A stretch of DNA of 64,000 nt from Rhizobiales bacterium 62-47 (GTDB lineage Bacteria > Pseudomonadota > Alphaproteobacteria > Rhizobiales > Xanthobacteraceae): assembly GCA_001899255.1 (NCBI GenBank), contig MKVX01000002.1, positions 186,001-250,000 of the forward strand, written 5' to 3'. Numbering within the stretch: position 1 is the stretch's first letter; every line of letters starts with the position of its first letter. Position numbers and translations under genes: made by a program. The notes under the pieces were generated by a model. That model did no database searches. It saw only the letters and a program-made list of their open reading frames with translations, and was not told where the DNA came from. Shown here piece after piece: positions 15,328-24,321 of this stretch.

Positions 15328-16557
15328 TTAATGTCGACCCGCCCGCCGCCGCATCATGACAAGGCCCGCTGCAGTCAATTGCAGCACGATGCAGAGATAG
15401 AACGGCAACGTATAGCCGCCGGACAGATCGCGCAGCACGCCGATGATGCCAGGACCAAAAGCGTACGTCACTTGCGTGACCGCGGTAATCAGGCTGATCA
15501 GCACGCCGAACGAGCGCGCATCGAACTCCTGCTGCACAATCAGTGCCGGCAGAGTAATGAGATTGCCGACGGAGAATCCGAACATTGCACAAGCGAGGAA
15601 CACCAGCGCCGCGCTGTGAAAATTGATGATGATCAACAGCGCCAGCGCCTGACTGGCGAACGAGATCGCCGAAGCCAGCCGTTGATTAAGCCGATCGATC
15701 ACCGTCGAAAACAGTACGCGGCCAACCACAGCCATCGCCGTCAGCAACGCCACGGCAGCGGCCGCGCGCTCGCGCCCGAGCACAGGATCGAGAAACGAGA
15801 TCAGGTGCACGATGAAGGCAACCTGCGCGAACAGCACCAGCGCGAACGAAATCGTCAGGGTCAGAAATGCCGGATCCCGGAATGCCGCCGCGCGAAGTCG
15901 CGAAGCCGAAATCGGCGCCGGGTCGGGCCGGCCATCCGCGGTCCGATCGCGCTCCGGCGGCGTGCCGACCGCAAACAGGATCACCGGCACCAGCAGCAGG
16001 ATTGCCGTCGCGGCGGTCGCGATCATCGCTCCGGAAAAACCAAGGCTGCCGATGGCCGTCACCAGCAGCGGGACGCCGACGATGCCGCCGCAACTCGCAC
16101 CGTTCAAAGCCAGGCTGATCGCCATGCCGCGCCGACCGTCGAACCACAGACCCAGCGTGTTGGTGATGGCACCGAGGCTGGTCCCGGCCCAGCCGCAGGC
16201 CAACAGCAGATTGACCGCATAAAGTTGCCATGGCGCGGAGATCTGGCCGAGCGCAGCCGTCGCTGTCGCGATGCAGACAACTCCCACGATCAGGCAATTG
16301 CGCGCGCCGATCACCCGCATCGCATCGCTGATGAAGGCCACCAGCAAAGCCCCGACCAGATAGAAGAACGTCGTTGCCGTCGATATCCACGATGACGGCC
16401 AGCCGTGGACGCGGTGCAGTTCCGCCAGATAAACGCTTTGCCCGTAGAAGCCGAGACCCCAACTGAAGGTCGCTACGAGAAAGCAGACCGCAACGATTCG
16501 CCAGCCCGCATAGCGGATCGACGTTTCGTCAGCGATGCGGGGGGCGGCAAGCGTCAT
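15328..16557 (-). CDS. MFS transporter
   Basis: A 409-aa, 12-helix major facilitator superfamily carrier in the inner membrane. The first helix is GWRIVAVCFLVATFSWGLGF followed by YGQSVYL, a loop between helices 2 and 3 has FISDAMRVIGARN, and there is a central break after GTPPERDRTADGRPDPAP near residue 200. The GGxxG-like pattern and GWxGTSLGAITNTLGLWF resemble the monocarboxylate/oxalate-type branch. ATG 16557 was taken because upstream residues to 16602 are hydrophilic and unconserved-looking. Substrate unknown. No catabolic gene is tightly linked. Confidence 0.82.
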   Translation of the reverse strand: MTLAAPRIADETSIRYAGWRIVAVCFLVATFSWGLGFYGQSVYLAELHRVHGWPSSWISTATTFFYLVGALLVAFISDAMRVIGARNCLIVGVVCIATATAALGQISAPWQLYAVNLLLACGWAGTSLGAITNTLGLWFDGRRGMAISLALNGASCGGIVGVPLLVTAIGSLGFSGAMIATAATAILLLVPVILFAVGTPPERDRTADGRPDPAPISASRLRAAAFRDPAFLTLTISFALVLFAQVAFIVHLISFLDPVLGRERAAAAVALLTAMAVVGRVLFSTVIDRLNQRLASAISFASQALALLIIINFHSAALVFLACAMFGFSVGNLITLPALIVQQEFDARSFGVLISLITAVTQVTYAFGPGIIGVLRDLSGGYTLPFYLCIVLQLTAAGLVMMRRRAGRH

Positions 16558-16709
16558 ACAGGTCTGTGAGGTATCCGATGAGCAGGATCGCAGAACAGGC
16601 ATTATGGAGCGAGAAAGGAAGTTTGTCTGCCGCGCTCATCATAGCGGCGCAATCGCACCCAAAATTCGGCCGTCGCCGAAGTAAACCCCGGCCCAGTTCC
16701 AATCAGACG

Positions 16710-17066
16710 TCACGACTTGGATGGCCGATAGAAAAAACGTTCCCGGAAAATGCGATCGCCGTGCCACTCCTGCAGCGCAACTTCGTCGGTCCGGTAGACC
16801 TTGCCGTCATGATCGGTCAGCTCGAAAATCCAGTGAATGGCGACCTTGTCACCCTCAACGATCGACGTCATCGCCTTGGAATAGACGTGTTGCATGCGCG
16901 CCAGAATGCCGCGTTCATGCGCGACCAAGGTGTCGCGGCCGACTCGTGGCGGTGCAGCGTTTTCCTGCATGCTGGCATCTTCGGTGTAATAGCGCTCGAT
17001 AGCGCCGGCGTGATCGCCGCTTTCAACGACGGCGATGAACTCATCGAGACGGGCGCGTGTCGGCAT
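16710..17066 (-). CDS. SnoaL/NTF2-like domain protein
   Basis: A 118-aa small alpha+beta cone-fold protein. It opens with a helical stretch LDEFIAVVESGDHAGAIERY followed by YTEDASMQEN, then PPRVGRDTLVAHERGILARM, and ends in beta strands (VAIHWIFELTDHDGKVYRTD, EVALQEWHGDRIFRERFFY). A GGGAGGA Shine-Dalgarno directly before ATG 17066 decides the start against the longer frame to 17090. Family members include small isomerases, dehydratases and ligand-binding subunits. No catalytic assignment is possible here. Confidence 0.78.
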   Translation of the reverse strand: MPTRARLDEFIAVVESGDHAGAIERYYTEDASMQENAAPPRVGRDTLVAHERGILARMQHVYSKAMTSIVEGDKVAIHWIFELTDHDGKVYRTDEVALQEWHGDRIFRERFFYRPSKS

Positions 17067-17125
17067 CCGGTCCTCCCTGTGCTTGCGCAAGGCTAACGCA
17101 GGATAGCTCTGCGCGCGAAGCGAAT

Positions 17126-18340
17126 TCAGAAGGTGGCGGACGGGCGGCGCCGCATCTTCGCGGCGAACGCCAGCGCCGCAAGCCCGATTGCAATCGGTGG
17201 ATAGACCACCAGGTTGACCACCGACCAGCCGAAATCGGCCAGCAACTGACCGGACATGAACGAGCCGAGCGTCATCGTGCCGAACACCAGGAAGTCATTG
17301 AAGGCCTGCACCTTGTTGCGCTCCTGCGCGGTGTGCGTCTCCAACACCAGCGCCGAAGCGCCGACAAAGCTCAAATTCCATCCGGCGCCCAGCACCACAA
17401 GACCGGCCCAGAAATGCTGCGTGGAGATACCGCTGAGACCGATGGTCGCCGCCAGCGCTTCAAGCATGAGACCGGCGGCCACGACGGTCGGAGCTCCAAA
17501 CCGCGTGATCAGCGTACCGGTGAAGAAGCTTGGTCCGTACATCGCCACGATGTGCCACTGGATACCGGTGTTCGAATCGCTGAGCGGAAGACCACACAGC
17601 TTCATCGCCAACGGCGCGGACGTCATCACGAGGTTCATCATCGAATACGACACCACGCCGCAGATCGCCGCCGCGATGAAGCGCGGCTGCCGGGCAATGA
17701 CCGACAGCGGCCGACCGCCACCGCTCGTGACCGTCGCCGGGCGCGGGGCATCGACACCGGAAACCACCGCCATGGCGATCAACGCGATCACCGCTTGCGT
17801 GATGAAACTGACCGCAAACAGATAGGGCGGCCAGAAGTCCATCGTCCACTGCACCATCTGCGGCCCGAGTACGCCGGCGAACACACCGCCTGCCATCACC
17901 CACGACACGGCCTTGGGGCCGTAGGCTGCGCTCGCGCCATCCGCCGCAGCGAAACGATAGGATTGCGCCACCGCGCCGTAGAGACCGCCGAAGAAAGTGG
18001 CGAGGCAGAACAGGCTGAACGAGCCCCAGAGTATGGCCACGGCGCCAAGTAATCCGGTGATCGCACCGCTGGCGGTGCCGATGATGAATGCGACGCGGCG
18101 ACCGTAACGCCGCGATATCGCGCCGGTCGGCAACGTGCCGGCGGCAACGCCGACGACATAGACCGATAGCGGCACCGTGGCATAGGCAATGTCCGGAGCC
18201 AGCGTCGCCCCGACGATGGCTCCGGTGGCAAAGATCACCGCCGAATTGGCCCCGTTGAGCGCTTGCGCCACGGCGAGGCGAGCCACATTGGCTCGCGCCC
18301 GCACGTCATCCGTTATGTCGTCGATTGTCACTTCTGCCAT
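17126..18340 (-). CDS. MFS transporter
   Basis: A 404-aa major facilitator carrier. The N-terminal cytoplasmic segment (MAEVTIDDITDDVRARANVA) leads into the first helices, and the conserved loop is GAISRRYGRRVAFIIGTASG. A central loop lies near GVDAPRPATVTSGGGRP, and the protein ends AALAFAAKMRRRP. It is a proton-linked importer or exporter of unknown substrate. It is on the same strand as the SnoaL-like gene 59 bases downstream, so the two may be co-transcribed. Confidence 0.82.
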   Translation of the reverse strand: MAEVTIDDITDDVRARANVARLAVAQALNGANSAVIFATGAIVGATLAPDIAYATVPLSVYVVGVAAGTLPTGAISRRYGRRVAFIIGTASGAITGLLGAVAILWGSFSLFCLATFFGGLYGAVAQSYRFAAADGASAAYGPKAVSWVMAGGVFAGVLGPQMVQWTMDFWPPYLFAVSFITQAVIALIAMAVVSGVDAPRPATVTSGGGRPLSVIARQPRFIAAAICGVVSYSMMNLVMTSAPLAMKLCGLPLSDSNTGIQWHIVAMYGPSFFTGTLITRFGAPTVVAAGLMLEALAATIGLSGISTQHFWAGLVVLGAGWNLSFVGASALVLETHTAQERNKVQAFNDFLVFGTMTLGSFMSGQLLADFGWSVVNLVVYPPIAIGLAALAFAAKMRRRPSATF

Positions 18341-18395
18341 GATGGCCGGACCATGACGTCATCACGTGCCAAGAAGCAACACGCAGAACCGAAGA

Positions 18396-19361
18396 TCAGC
18401 CCAGCATTTGTGGTGCACCACGCAGCAGACCTTCGGCGGTCGAGACCATTCGCTGCACAATAGTAGCTGCGCCGACATCCTCGCGGACAAAATCCACCGC
18501 CTCGCCGACGATCACCGCCGCGACATCGAGGTCGCCGTCCGCGGCTGCCTGAAGATAGCGTGGCTTTTCGGTCGCGACGCTTTGCTTGAGGCGGCCGAGA
18601 TCGTGATGCCACTGCGTGATGAAGGGATTCTTCAGCGTGCGGATATTCCATTGTTCGGGCCAGTCGATGCCGCGCGCCACATCGATTGCCGAACTGCGTA
18701 AGGTGTCGTCGCCATTCGCGGCAAGGGCGGCCTGCTTGACGTTGGGATGCGCCAGCGATTCCTGACTCGCATAGAACACGGTGCCGCACAGTACGCCGGA
18801 CGCGCCAAGCATCAGGGCCGCGGCCAGACCACGCCCGTCGCCGATGCCGCCGGCTGCGACCACCGGCACATGCTGGCCAACAGCATCGACCACCGCCGGA
18901 ATCAGCGGCAGCGTCGAGCGTACGCTGCCGTGACCGCCTGCCTCGGTCCCTTGGGCAACGATAATATCGGCACCGTCTGCCACCGCCTTGCGGGCCTGCG
19001 CCACGTTTTGCACCTGCGCGATCAATAGAACGCCCGCGCTCTTGATGCGCGGCTCGAATTCGCCGATGTCCCCGAACGACAGGAACATGGCCTTTGGATG
19101 ATGCGCGAGCGCCTGGTCGAGCAGGCTGGGATTCTTCTGCAGCGACCAGGTGATAAACCCGATGCCGACCGGCGCATTGCCGGCCTTGAGCAGTTCCCGG
19201 CTCAACCATTCCTTGTCGCCATAGCCACCGCCAATCACGCCGAGGCCGCCCGCGTTGGTCACGGCCGAGGCCAACGCGCCACCGGCAAGGCCGGCCATCG
19301 GCGCCAACAGGATGGGATGTTCGATATTGAGCAGCGAAGTCAGAGCGGTTTTGATGGTCAT
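18396..19361 (-). CDS. Nitronate monooxygenase-like FMN oxidoreductase
   Basis: A 321-aa TIM-barrel flavoprotein of the NMO/2-nitropropane dioxygenase family. HPILLAPMAGLAGGALASAV lies at the N-terminus, the phosphate-binding GGLGVIGGGYGD follows, then GTEAGGHGSVRSTLPLIPAV and VVAAGGIGDGRGLAAALMLG for FMN contact. It would oxidise alkyl nitronates or act as a related flavin-dependent enoate or nitro oxidoreductase in the cytoplasm. It lies 55 bases before the MFS gene on the same strand. Substrate within the family is uncertain. Confidence 0.85.
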   Translation of the reverse strand: MTIKTALTSLLNIEHPILLAPMAGLAGGALASAVTNAGGLGVIGGGYGDKEWLSRELLKAGNAPVGIGFITWSLQKNPSLLDQALAHHPKAMFLSFGDIGEFEPRIKSAGVLLIAQVQNVAQARKAVADGADIIVAQGTEAGGHGSVRSTLPLIPAVVDAVGQHVPVVAAGGIGDGRGLAAALMLGASGVLCGTVFYASQESLAHPNVKQAALAANGDDTLRSSAIDVARGIDWPEQWNIRTLKNPFITQWHHDLGRLKQSVATEKPRYLQAAADGDLDVAAVIVGEAVDFVREDVGAATIVQRMVSTAEGLLRGAPQMLG

Positions 19362-19486
19362 GGCGGCCTGCGCAAGTTAACCGCGCGACATCACCGTCGC
19401 GCGACATGCTCCATGCGCCGATTCCGGTCGCCCGACAACCACGACGATGGTCATGGCAGCATCAACCATACAGCCTAGCGAGACGG

Positions 19487-20161
19487 CTAGACGCGCGCGA
19501 ACTCCAGAATGAGATTATTGGCTGGCATCTCGACGCTCTCGATCAGCCTCAGGCCAACGGAGTCTGCCAGCTTCTCCAGATCATCGATATCGCGCACGCC
19601 CCATTCCGGATTGCCGTTACGCAGGCTGGTATCGAACACAGCATTGCTCAGAGCGGAGTGTTTGCCGCCGCGTTTGAACGGCCCGTAGAGGAACAGCCGT
19701 CCATCGGGCCGGAGATAGCGTGCCGCTCCGGCGAACAGGCCTTCAGCGACGCGCCACGGCGCGATGTGGATGACATTGGCGCAAAACACCGCAAGCACAT
19801 CGGGCGGACCTCCATTATCTCGTACACCGAGACACCACGCAGGATCGGATAGATCGACCTTCTGCGGCGCGTGGACATTGGCCAATTGCGTATACACGCG
19901 CCAGGCCGCGATGCTCTTGAGATGCGCCTCATTGAAGTCGCTCGGCCACCATTCGATCTGCGGACTGAGGCGTGCGAAGGTGACGACATGCTGGCCCGTG
20001 CCACTTCCGGCCTCGAAGACATTGCCAGTCTTGTCGCGTAGAAAGCCGTCGAGCACCGCCCAGATCGCTTCGTGATTGCGATGAAAGGCAGCCGCATCCA
20101 GCCTGCCGTCGGGCTCCATCGGTTGCCCATCCTTGCCGAATTCGACAACATACTCAGCCAT
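19487..20161 (-). CDS. DUF938 SAM-dependent methyltransferase-like protein
   Basis: About 224 aa from ATG 20161 (an ATG at 20170 is also possible). NVFEAGSGTGQHVVTFARLS is the SAM-binding motif I, with PSDFNEAHLKSIAAW as motif II and CANVIHIAPWRVAEGLFAGA as the catalytic-loop region. GRLFLYGPFKRGGKHSALSN followed by AVFD is highly characteristic of the DUF938 family. These are class I methyltransferase folds without a settled substrate. The protein ends MPANNLILEFARV. It is a separate minus-strand gene, not obviously linked to the sox genes downstream. Confidence 0.85.
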   Translation of the reverse strand: MAEYVVEFGKDGQPMEPDGRLDAAAFHRNHEAIWAVLDGFLRDKTGNVFEAGSGTGQHVVTFARLSPQIEWWPSDFNEAHLKSIAAWRVYTQLANVHAPQKVDLSDPAWCLGVRDNGGPPDVLAVFCANVIHIAPWRVAEGLFAGAARYLRPDGRLFLYGPFKRGGKHSALSNAVFDTSLRNGNPEWGVRDIDDLEKLADSVGLRLIESVEMPANNLILEFARV

Positions 20162-20305
20162 GACACCCAACCATGGCGCATGAAAGCCACTCGATTCGCA
20201 ACACGACGCGCTCCAACTTCAAATCGCGAGTCCAGCGCCGCTCGGGACGAACCGGACAACAAAGCCTGACGGTATGACAATTAACACCGCGCCGCGCGAT
20301 CTATT

Positions 20306-21319
20306 TCAGGGTTTGTCACCGTTGAACTGGGCTTGTTCCAGTTCCAGATAGATACGATAGGCATTGCCGCGGTTGTTATTGGCGAAGGCCGGCATGTCCT
20401 TGTACTTCGACCAATCGGTCCGCGCGTAGGCCGTATCGAAATCGGTCCAGTTCTGCACTGCGCCGGTCATCGCGTCGCGGACGTACTGGATGTAGTCGCG
20501 GGTGAAGGCAATCGCCTTGGCCGCCTCGGTCGACGGCTTGCCATGGCCGGGGACGATAAACTTCGGTTGCAGTTTCTCGACTTCGGAAAGCGCAGCCAAC
20601 CAGTGGGTGGTGGAAACGTCGTCGCTGTTCATGAACGGGATGCGGCTATTCTGCACGATATCGCCGGCGAACAGCACACCATCTGGCTCGACCATCATCA
20701 TCATGTCGCTGGATGAATGCGCCGGACCGGCCGACAACAACGTCAAGCGCCGATCGCCCAGCACAATCGTCTTGCGCTCCTTGAAGGTGATGTCCGGCGG
20801 CACCACGCGAGTCTTGTCATCGACCCACGGAAACAACACGCCGCGACGCTGATCGAGCCGCTGGTCGGCCTTCTCATCAGCAGTCTCCTCATTCTCCTTG
20901 TATTCGCCAGCTCGCTCCTGCGCGACGATCAACGCGCCAGAATGATCCTTGAACGCCTGCAAACCGTAAATGTGATCGGCATGATAATGGCTGGCGATGA
21001 CATAGCGCACAGGCTTGTCGGTGATCTTCCTGATCTCCTGCAGCAAGGCCCAGCCAAGGCTCGGCGTGCCGAGCGCATCGAACACGGCGACACCATCAGA
21101 GGTGACGACCAAGCCGGCATTCGACGTATTGCCTTCGTTGTCCTTGCCGGGAACGCCGGGGTTGCCGACGCTGTAATAGATCGGCTTGCCGGGCACTTGA
21201 TCGAGCTGCAGCGGAATCGTCAACGGTGCATAGGATGGCGCATTGTCGGCATTGGCCTGCCCCGCGCTCATCGCCAACACGACTGCCAACCCCGCGACAA
21301 GGACGGCGCGCGACATCAC
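20306..21319 (-). CDS. Exported metallo-beta-lactamase-fold hydrolase, SoxH-like
   Basis: A 337-aa periplasmic protein with a signal peptide (MMSRAVLVAGLAVVLAMSAG, cleavage near QANA). The zinc motif HxHxDH is SHYHADHIYGLQAF near residue 110. SAGPAHSSSDMMMMVEPDGV followed by LFAGD and FIVPGHGKPS supply the remaining ligands. It overlaps the ArsR regulator stop by 4 bases, so it is expressed with it and divergently from soxCD. Sox clusters often contain such a thiol-hydrolase-like protein (SoxH), and thiosulfate oxidation does not strictly need it. Exact substrate unknown; a quinoprotein-relay type hydrolase is the alternative. Confidence 0.82.
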   Translation of the reverse strand: MMSRAVLVAGLAVVLAMSAGQANADNAPSYAPLTIPLQLDQVPGKPIYYSVGNPGVPGKDNEGNTSNAGLVVTSDGVAVFDALGTPSLGWALLQEIRKITDKPVRYVIASHYHADHIYGLQAFKDHSGALIVAQERAGEYKENEETADEKADQRLDQRRGVLFPWVDDKTRVVPPDITFKERKTIVLGDRRLTLLSAGPAHSSSDMMMMVEPDGVLFAGDIVQNSRIPFMNSDDVSTTHWLAALSEVEKLQPKFIVPGHGKPSTEAAKAIAFTRDYIQYVRDAMTGAVQNWTDFDTAYARTDWSKYKDMPAFANNNRGNAYRIYLELEQAQFNGDKP

Positions 21320-21669
21320 TTGATGTCTCCGCAGTAAATGTCCTTGAGAACTTGCAGCATACGCAGCGCCCGCTTGTCGGCCACGCGATAGTGCAAGGTT
21401 TGCGAATTGCGCCGGAACGCCACCAGGCCATCAGCCCGCAGCTTGGCCAAATGTTGCGACAGCGCCGATTGGCTAAGCTTCACGACATCGACGATCTCGC
21501 CGACGGTCATCTCACCGCGGACCGCTAGAAAGCACAGAATGAGGAGACGCTTCTCGTTGCCCAGCAGCTTGAGCAGTTGCGCGGCCTCGCCTGCTTGCTT
21601 CGCCAGCGTCTTCAGTGCCGCGATATCCGATTGGCGCGCCTTAACGGCGGAGTTGACGGCGACTGCCAT
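21316..21669 (-). CDS. ArsR-family regulator, SqrR/BigR/SoxR-like
   Basis: A 117-aa winged-helix repressor. The DNA-recognition helix is LSQSALSQHLAKLRADGLVA. There are two cysteines only: Cys46 in the helix RLLILCFLAV and Cys113 near the C-terminus (DIYCGDIK). A pair at these places is the sulfane-sulfur sensor of SqrR, BigR and YgaV, which form a tri- or tetrasulfide bridge on exposure to persulfide and leave DNA. It would repress the divergent sox genes and its own transcript. ATG 21669 was chosen; a GTG at 21678 is also possible. Its stop overlaps the hydrolase start, so the two form an operon. Confidence 0.88.
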   Translation of the reverse strand: MAVAVNSAVKARQSDIAALKTLAKQAGEAAQLLKLLGNEKRLLILCFLAVRGEMTVGEIVDVVKLSQSALSQHLAKLRADGLVAFRRNSQTLHYRVADKRALRMLQVLKDIYCGDIK

Positions 21670-21728
21670 GACGTTCACCCGGTTGAGCGGTGGCCTCGCA
21701 CCGTGAGTTCCACCTTAGCACACCCTAT

Positions 21729-21750
21729 TAGTTTAGCATTGACTAAATTA
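21729..21750. promoter_or_regulatory. Candidate operator for the sulfur-sensing ArsR regulator
   Basis: TAGTTTAG (21729-21736) and CTAAATTA (21743-21750) form an inverted repeat with one mismatch and a 6-base spacer, in an AT-rich patch within otherwise GC-rich DNA. TTGACT at 21739-21744 inside it could be a -35 element for soxC. It lies between the divergent regulator and soxC, the expected place for a shared repressor site. Confidence 0.5.
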
Positions 21751-21871
21751 GGTAATAACGATACGCCTGTGTGCCAAATCAATCGATGCGGCCGCAAGCC
21801 GCAGAGAAACATAGCGGCCGCAAGCCGCGGAGCGAGGAAACCTGCGGTCCAACCCCTGGCGCAGCATCCCT

Positions 21872-23152
21872 GTGTTAGCCAAGCTGGCACAACGGCGCAA
21901 CGTGGCGCTCGGCCGGCGCGCGATCCTCGGCCTCGGGGCCGCCCTGACCGGAACTCTGGCATTCGGCCGCGATGGCGCCCATGCCGAAACCTCGGAAACA
22001 TCGCCTCCCGCCGATGCGCCCTGGTCGCAATCCATCGGCGCCGGCGTCGTCGATCGGCCCTACGGCAAACCCGCGGATTTCGAAGCCGGTGTTATCCGCC
22101 GTAACGTGCCGTGGCTGACGGCCGGCACCGAATCCTCGATCAGCTTTTCGCCGCTGCAGCATCTCAACGGCATCATCACGCCGAACGGACTGTTCTTCGA
22201 GCGCTATCACGCCGGTCGCCCGGACGTCGATCCGGACCAGCATCGGCTGATGATCCACGGCCTGGTCGAGCGGCCGCTGTTGTTGACGATGAAAGACATC
22301 GTCCGGTTCCCTTCGGTGTCACGCATTCATTTCATCGAATGTCCGGCCAATGGCGGCATGGAGTGGCGGGCAGCGCAACTCAATTCACTGCAGTTCAACC
22401 ACGGCATGATCAGTTGCGCCGAATGGACCGGCGTCAAGCTCTCAACCCTGCTCGAAGAAGTCGGCGTCAAGAAGGAGGCCAGATGGGCGATGGTCGAGGG
22501 CGCCGATGGCGCGCACATGAACCGTAGCCTGCCGCTCGACAAGTGTCTCGACGACTGCCTCATCGTCTATGCCCAGAATGGCGAGGCGCTGCGGCCGGAA
22601 CAGGGTTATCCGCTTCGCCTCGTGGTGCCGGGCTGGGAAGGCAATGTCAGCATCAAGTGGCTGCGCCGCATCAAGCTCGGCGAAAAGCCATGGTATTCGC
22701 GCGAGGAAACCTCGAAATACACCGATCTGATGCCGGACGGCACGTCGCGTGGATTCACCTGGCTGATCGACGCCAAGTCGGTGATCACGTTCCCCTGCCC
22801 GGAAAGGCCGCTAAGCGGTCCCGGCCTCTATGAGATTCGCGGCCTGGCCTGGACCGGCAACGGCAAGGTGAAGCGCGTCGATGTTTCGCTCGACGGCGGC
22901 ATCAACTGGCAGACGGCGCAGTTGCACGAACCGGTGCTCTCGAAAGCGCTGACGCGCTTTTCACTGCCGTGGCGCTGGGACGGCAAGCCGGCTTTGCTGG
23001 AATCCCGCGTTATCGATGAAACCGGCTATGTGCAGCCGACCATTGCCGAGTTGCGGCGGCAGCGTGGGTCGAATTCGGTCTACCACAACAATTCGATCCA
23101 GACTTGGCAGGTGAAACCCGACGGGAGCATCTTCGATGTTCAGCTGGGCTAG
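21872..23152 (+). CDS. soxC: Sulfane dehydrogenase molybdopterin subunit SoxC
   Basis: About 426 aa, periplasmic, of the sulfite-oxidase family. With SoxD it oxidises the sulfane sulfur left on SoxY to sulfate level, releasing electrons. The N-terminus has a twin-arginine signal (LGRRAILGLGAALTGTLAFG). The oxidoreductase domain has the molybdenum-binding Cys157 in FIECPANGGMEW. LVVPGWEGNVSIKWLRRIKL with KPWYSREETSKY follows, and the dimerisation domain ends IQTWQVKPDGSIFDVQLG. Translation seems to start at GTG 21872; a GTG at 21902 just before the Tat motif is an alternative. soxD starts 17 bases before its stop. Confidence 0.93.
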   Translation: MLAKLAQRRNVALGRRAILGLGAALTGTLAFGRDGAHAETSETSPPADAPWSQSIGAGVVDRPYGKPADFEAGVIRRNVPWLTAGTESSISFSPLQHLNGIITPNGLFFERYHAGRPDVDPDQHRLMIHGLVERPLLLTMKDIVRFPSVSRIHFIECPANGGMEWRAAQLNSLQFNHGMISCAEWTGVKLSTLLEEVGVKKEARWAMVEGADGAHMNRSLPLDKCLDDCLIVYAQNGEALRPEQGYPLRLVVPGWEGNVSIKWLRRIKLGEKPWYSREETSKYTDLMPDGTSRGFTWLIDAKSVITFPCPERPLSGPGLYEIRGLAWTGNGKVKRVDVSLDGGINWQTAQLHEPVLSKALTRFSLPWRWDGKPALLESRVIDETGYVQPTIAELRRQRGSNSVYHNNSIQTWQVKPDGSIFDVQLG

Positions 23153-23810
23153 ACGAGGCGTTCCGGGGAGCATGGCTGCGTTGCTGGCGACGGTGATGGC
23201 AGCCGTTGCGGCCGAGCCCGGTCATTTCGGTTATGGAACGGTACCGACACCACAGCAGATCGCCGGGTGGGACATAGATGCGCGTGGCGACGACGGCGTT
23301 GGCTTGCCGCCCGGCAGCGGTGACGTCAGCAAGGGCGAGGCCGTGTTCGCCGAGCAATGCGCGGCCTGCCACGGCACGTTTGGCGAGGGCGAGGGCCGCT
23401 TCCCCAAGCTGGCCGGTGGCATTGGAACGCTGAAGGACGACCGGCCGGAATTGACCGTGGGCAGCTATTGGCCTTTCGCGCCGACGTTGTGGGATTACAT
23501 TAACCGCGCCATGCCAATGCCGGCGCCACACACGCTTTCGGCGGATGACGTTTATGCATTGACGGCCTATATATTGAGCCTGAATAATATCGTTCCAAAT
23601 GATTTCGTCGCCGATCGGAACAGCTTGGCCAGGATCAAGATGCCCAATCGCGACAATTTCCTTTGGACCGACCCCAGGCCCGATACCGCCGCCAAGCCGT
23701 GCATGAGCGCGTGTGCCGATCCCGGCGCCGTGAAAATCACCTCGACGGCGGAAGGGAAGGATTTGACGCCACGAACCACCGGACCGCTTGATGATATGCG
23801 GGCGAAATGA
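23136..23810 (+). CDS. soxD: Sulfane dehydrogenase cytochrome subunit SoxD (monoheme form)
   Basis: A 224-aa periplasmic c-type cytochrome that takes electrons from SoxC. It has a signal peptide in the first 26 residues, then GHFGYGTVPTPQQIAGWDID at the mature start. One heme site, CAACH, lies at residues 75-79, with YINRAMPMPAPHTLSADDVY giving the Met axial ligand. The C-terminal part keeps the SoxD-type tail (DFVADRNSLARIKMPNRDNF) and two cysteines (PCMSAC), but there is no second CxxCH. The Paracoccus SoxD is diheme and longer, so this is a shortened monoheme type. The start overlaps soxC by 17 bases. Confidence 0.9.
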   Translation: MFSWARRGVPGSMAALLATVMAAVAAEPGHFGYGTVPTPQQIAGWDIDARGDDGVGLPPGSGDVSKGEAVFAEQCAACHGTFGEGEGRFPKLAGGIGTLKDDRPELTVGSYWPFAPTLWDYINRAMPMPAPHTLSADDVYALTAYILSLNNIVPNDFVADRNSLARIKMPNRDNFLWTDPRPDTAAKPCMSACADPGAVKITSTAEGKDLTPRTTGPLDDMRAK

Positions 23811-23862
23811 GATTTAACCGATACACGGCGAACTGATAGCAGCCAACCAATCCAAGCAGGAC

Positions 23863-24270
23863 ATGCCATTGACGATCGCTCGCTTCACTGCCGCCACCCC
23901 GAGGACAGGCCGTATCGCCGACGCGCGTCGCGCGGGCATCGTCATGACGCTGGTGCTGTTTGCATCGCTCACGGCATCGCATGCTGCGCAGGCACAGTCC
24001 TCCGCCGCGGAGGGTGAGAAGATCGCGTTCGACCGCAGCAAGGGCAACTGCCTGACCTGTCACGAGATGAAGGGCGGCACCCTCGCCGGCAGCATCGGCC
24101 CGGCGCTGACCGACATCAAATCGAAGTATCCGGATCGCAACGAACTGATCGCCATCGTCACTGACGAAACCAAACGCAATCCGCAAACCGTCATGCCGCC
24201 GTTCGGCCGGAATCATATTCTGACCGAGAAAGAAATCAGTGCGGTGGTCGATTTCCTCCAGACATTGTGA
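23863..24270 (+). CDS. soxX: Sulfur-oxidation cytochrome c subunit SoxX
   Basis: A 135-aa monoheme cytochrome, partner of SoxA in the complex that couples thiosulfate to the SoxY cysteine. It has an N-terminal export signal (VMTLVLFASLTASHAAQAQS), heme motif CLTCH at residues 63-67, and the Met-ligand region NPQTVMPPFGRNHILTEKEI. It ends VVDFLQTL. It follows soxD after 52 bases. The N-terminus before the hydrophobic core is long (about 27 residues), so an internal start is possible. Confidence 0.92.
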   Translation: MPLTIARFTAATPRTGRIADARRAGIVMTLVLFASLTASHAAQAQSSAAEGEKIAFDRSKGNCLTCHEMKGGTLAGSIGPALTDIKSKYPDRNELIAIVTDETKRNPQTVMPPFGRNHILTEKEISAVVDFLQTL

Positions 24271-24321
24271 CGCCGCCGCTTTGCCGCGCCTGTCTTTCAG
24301 GCGCCCCCCAAGGAGATATGT

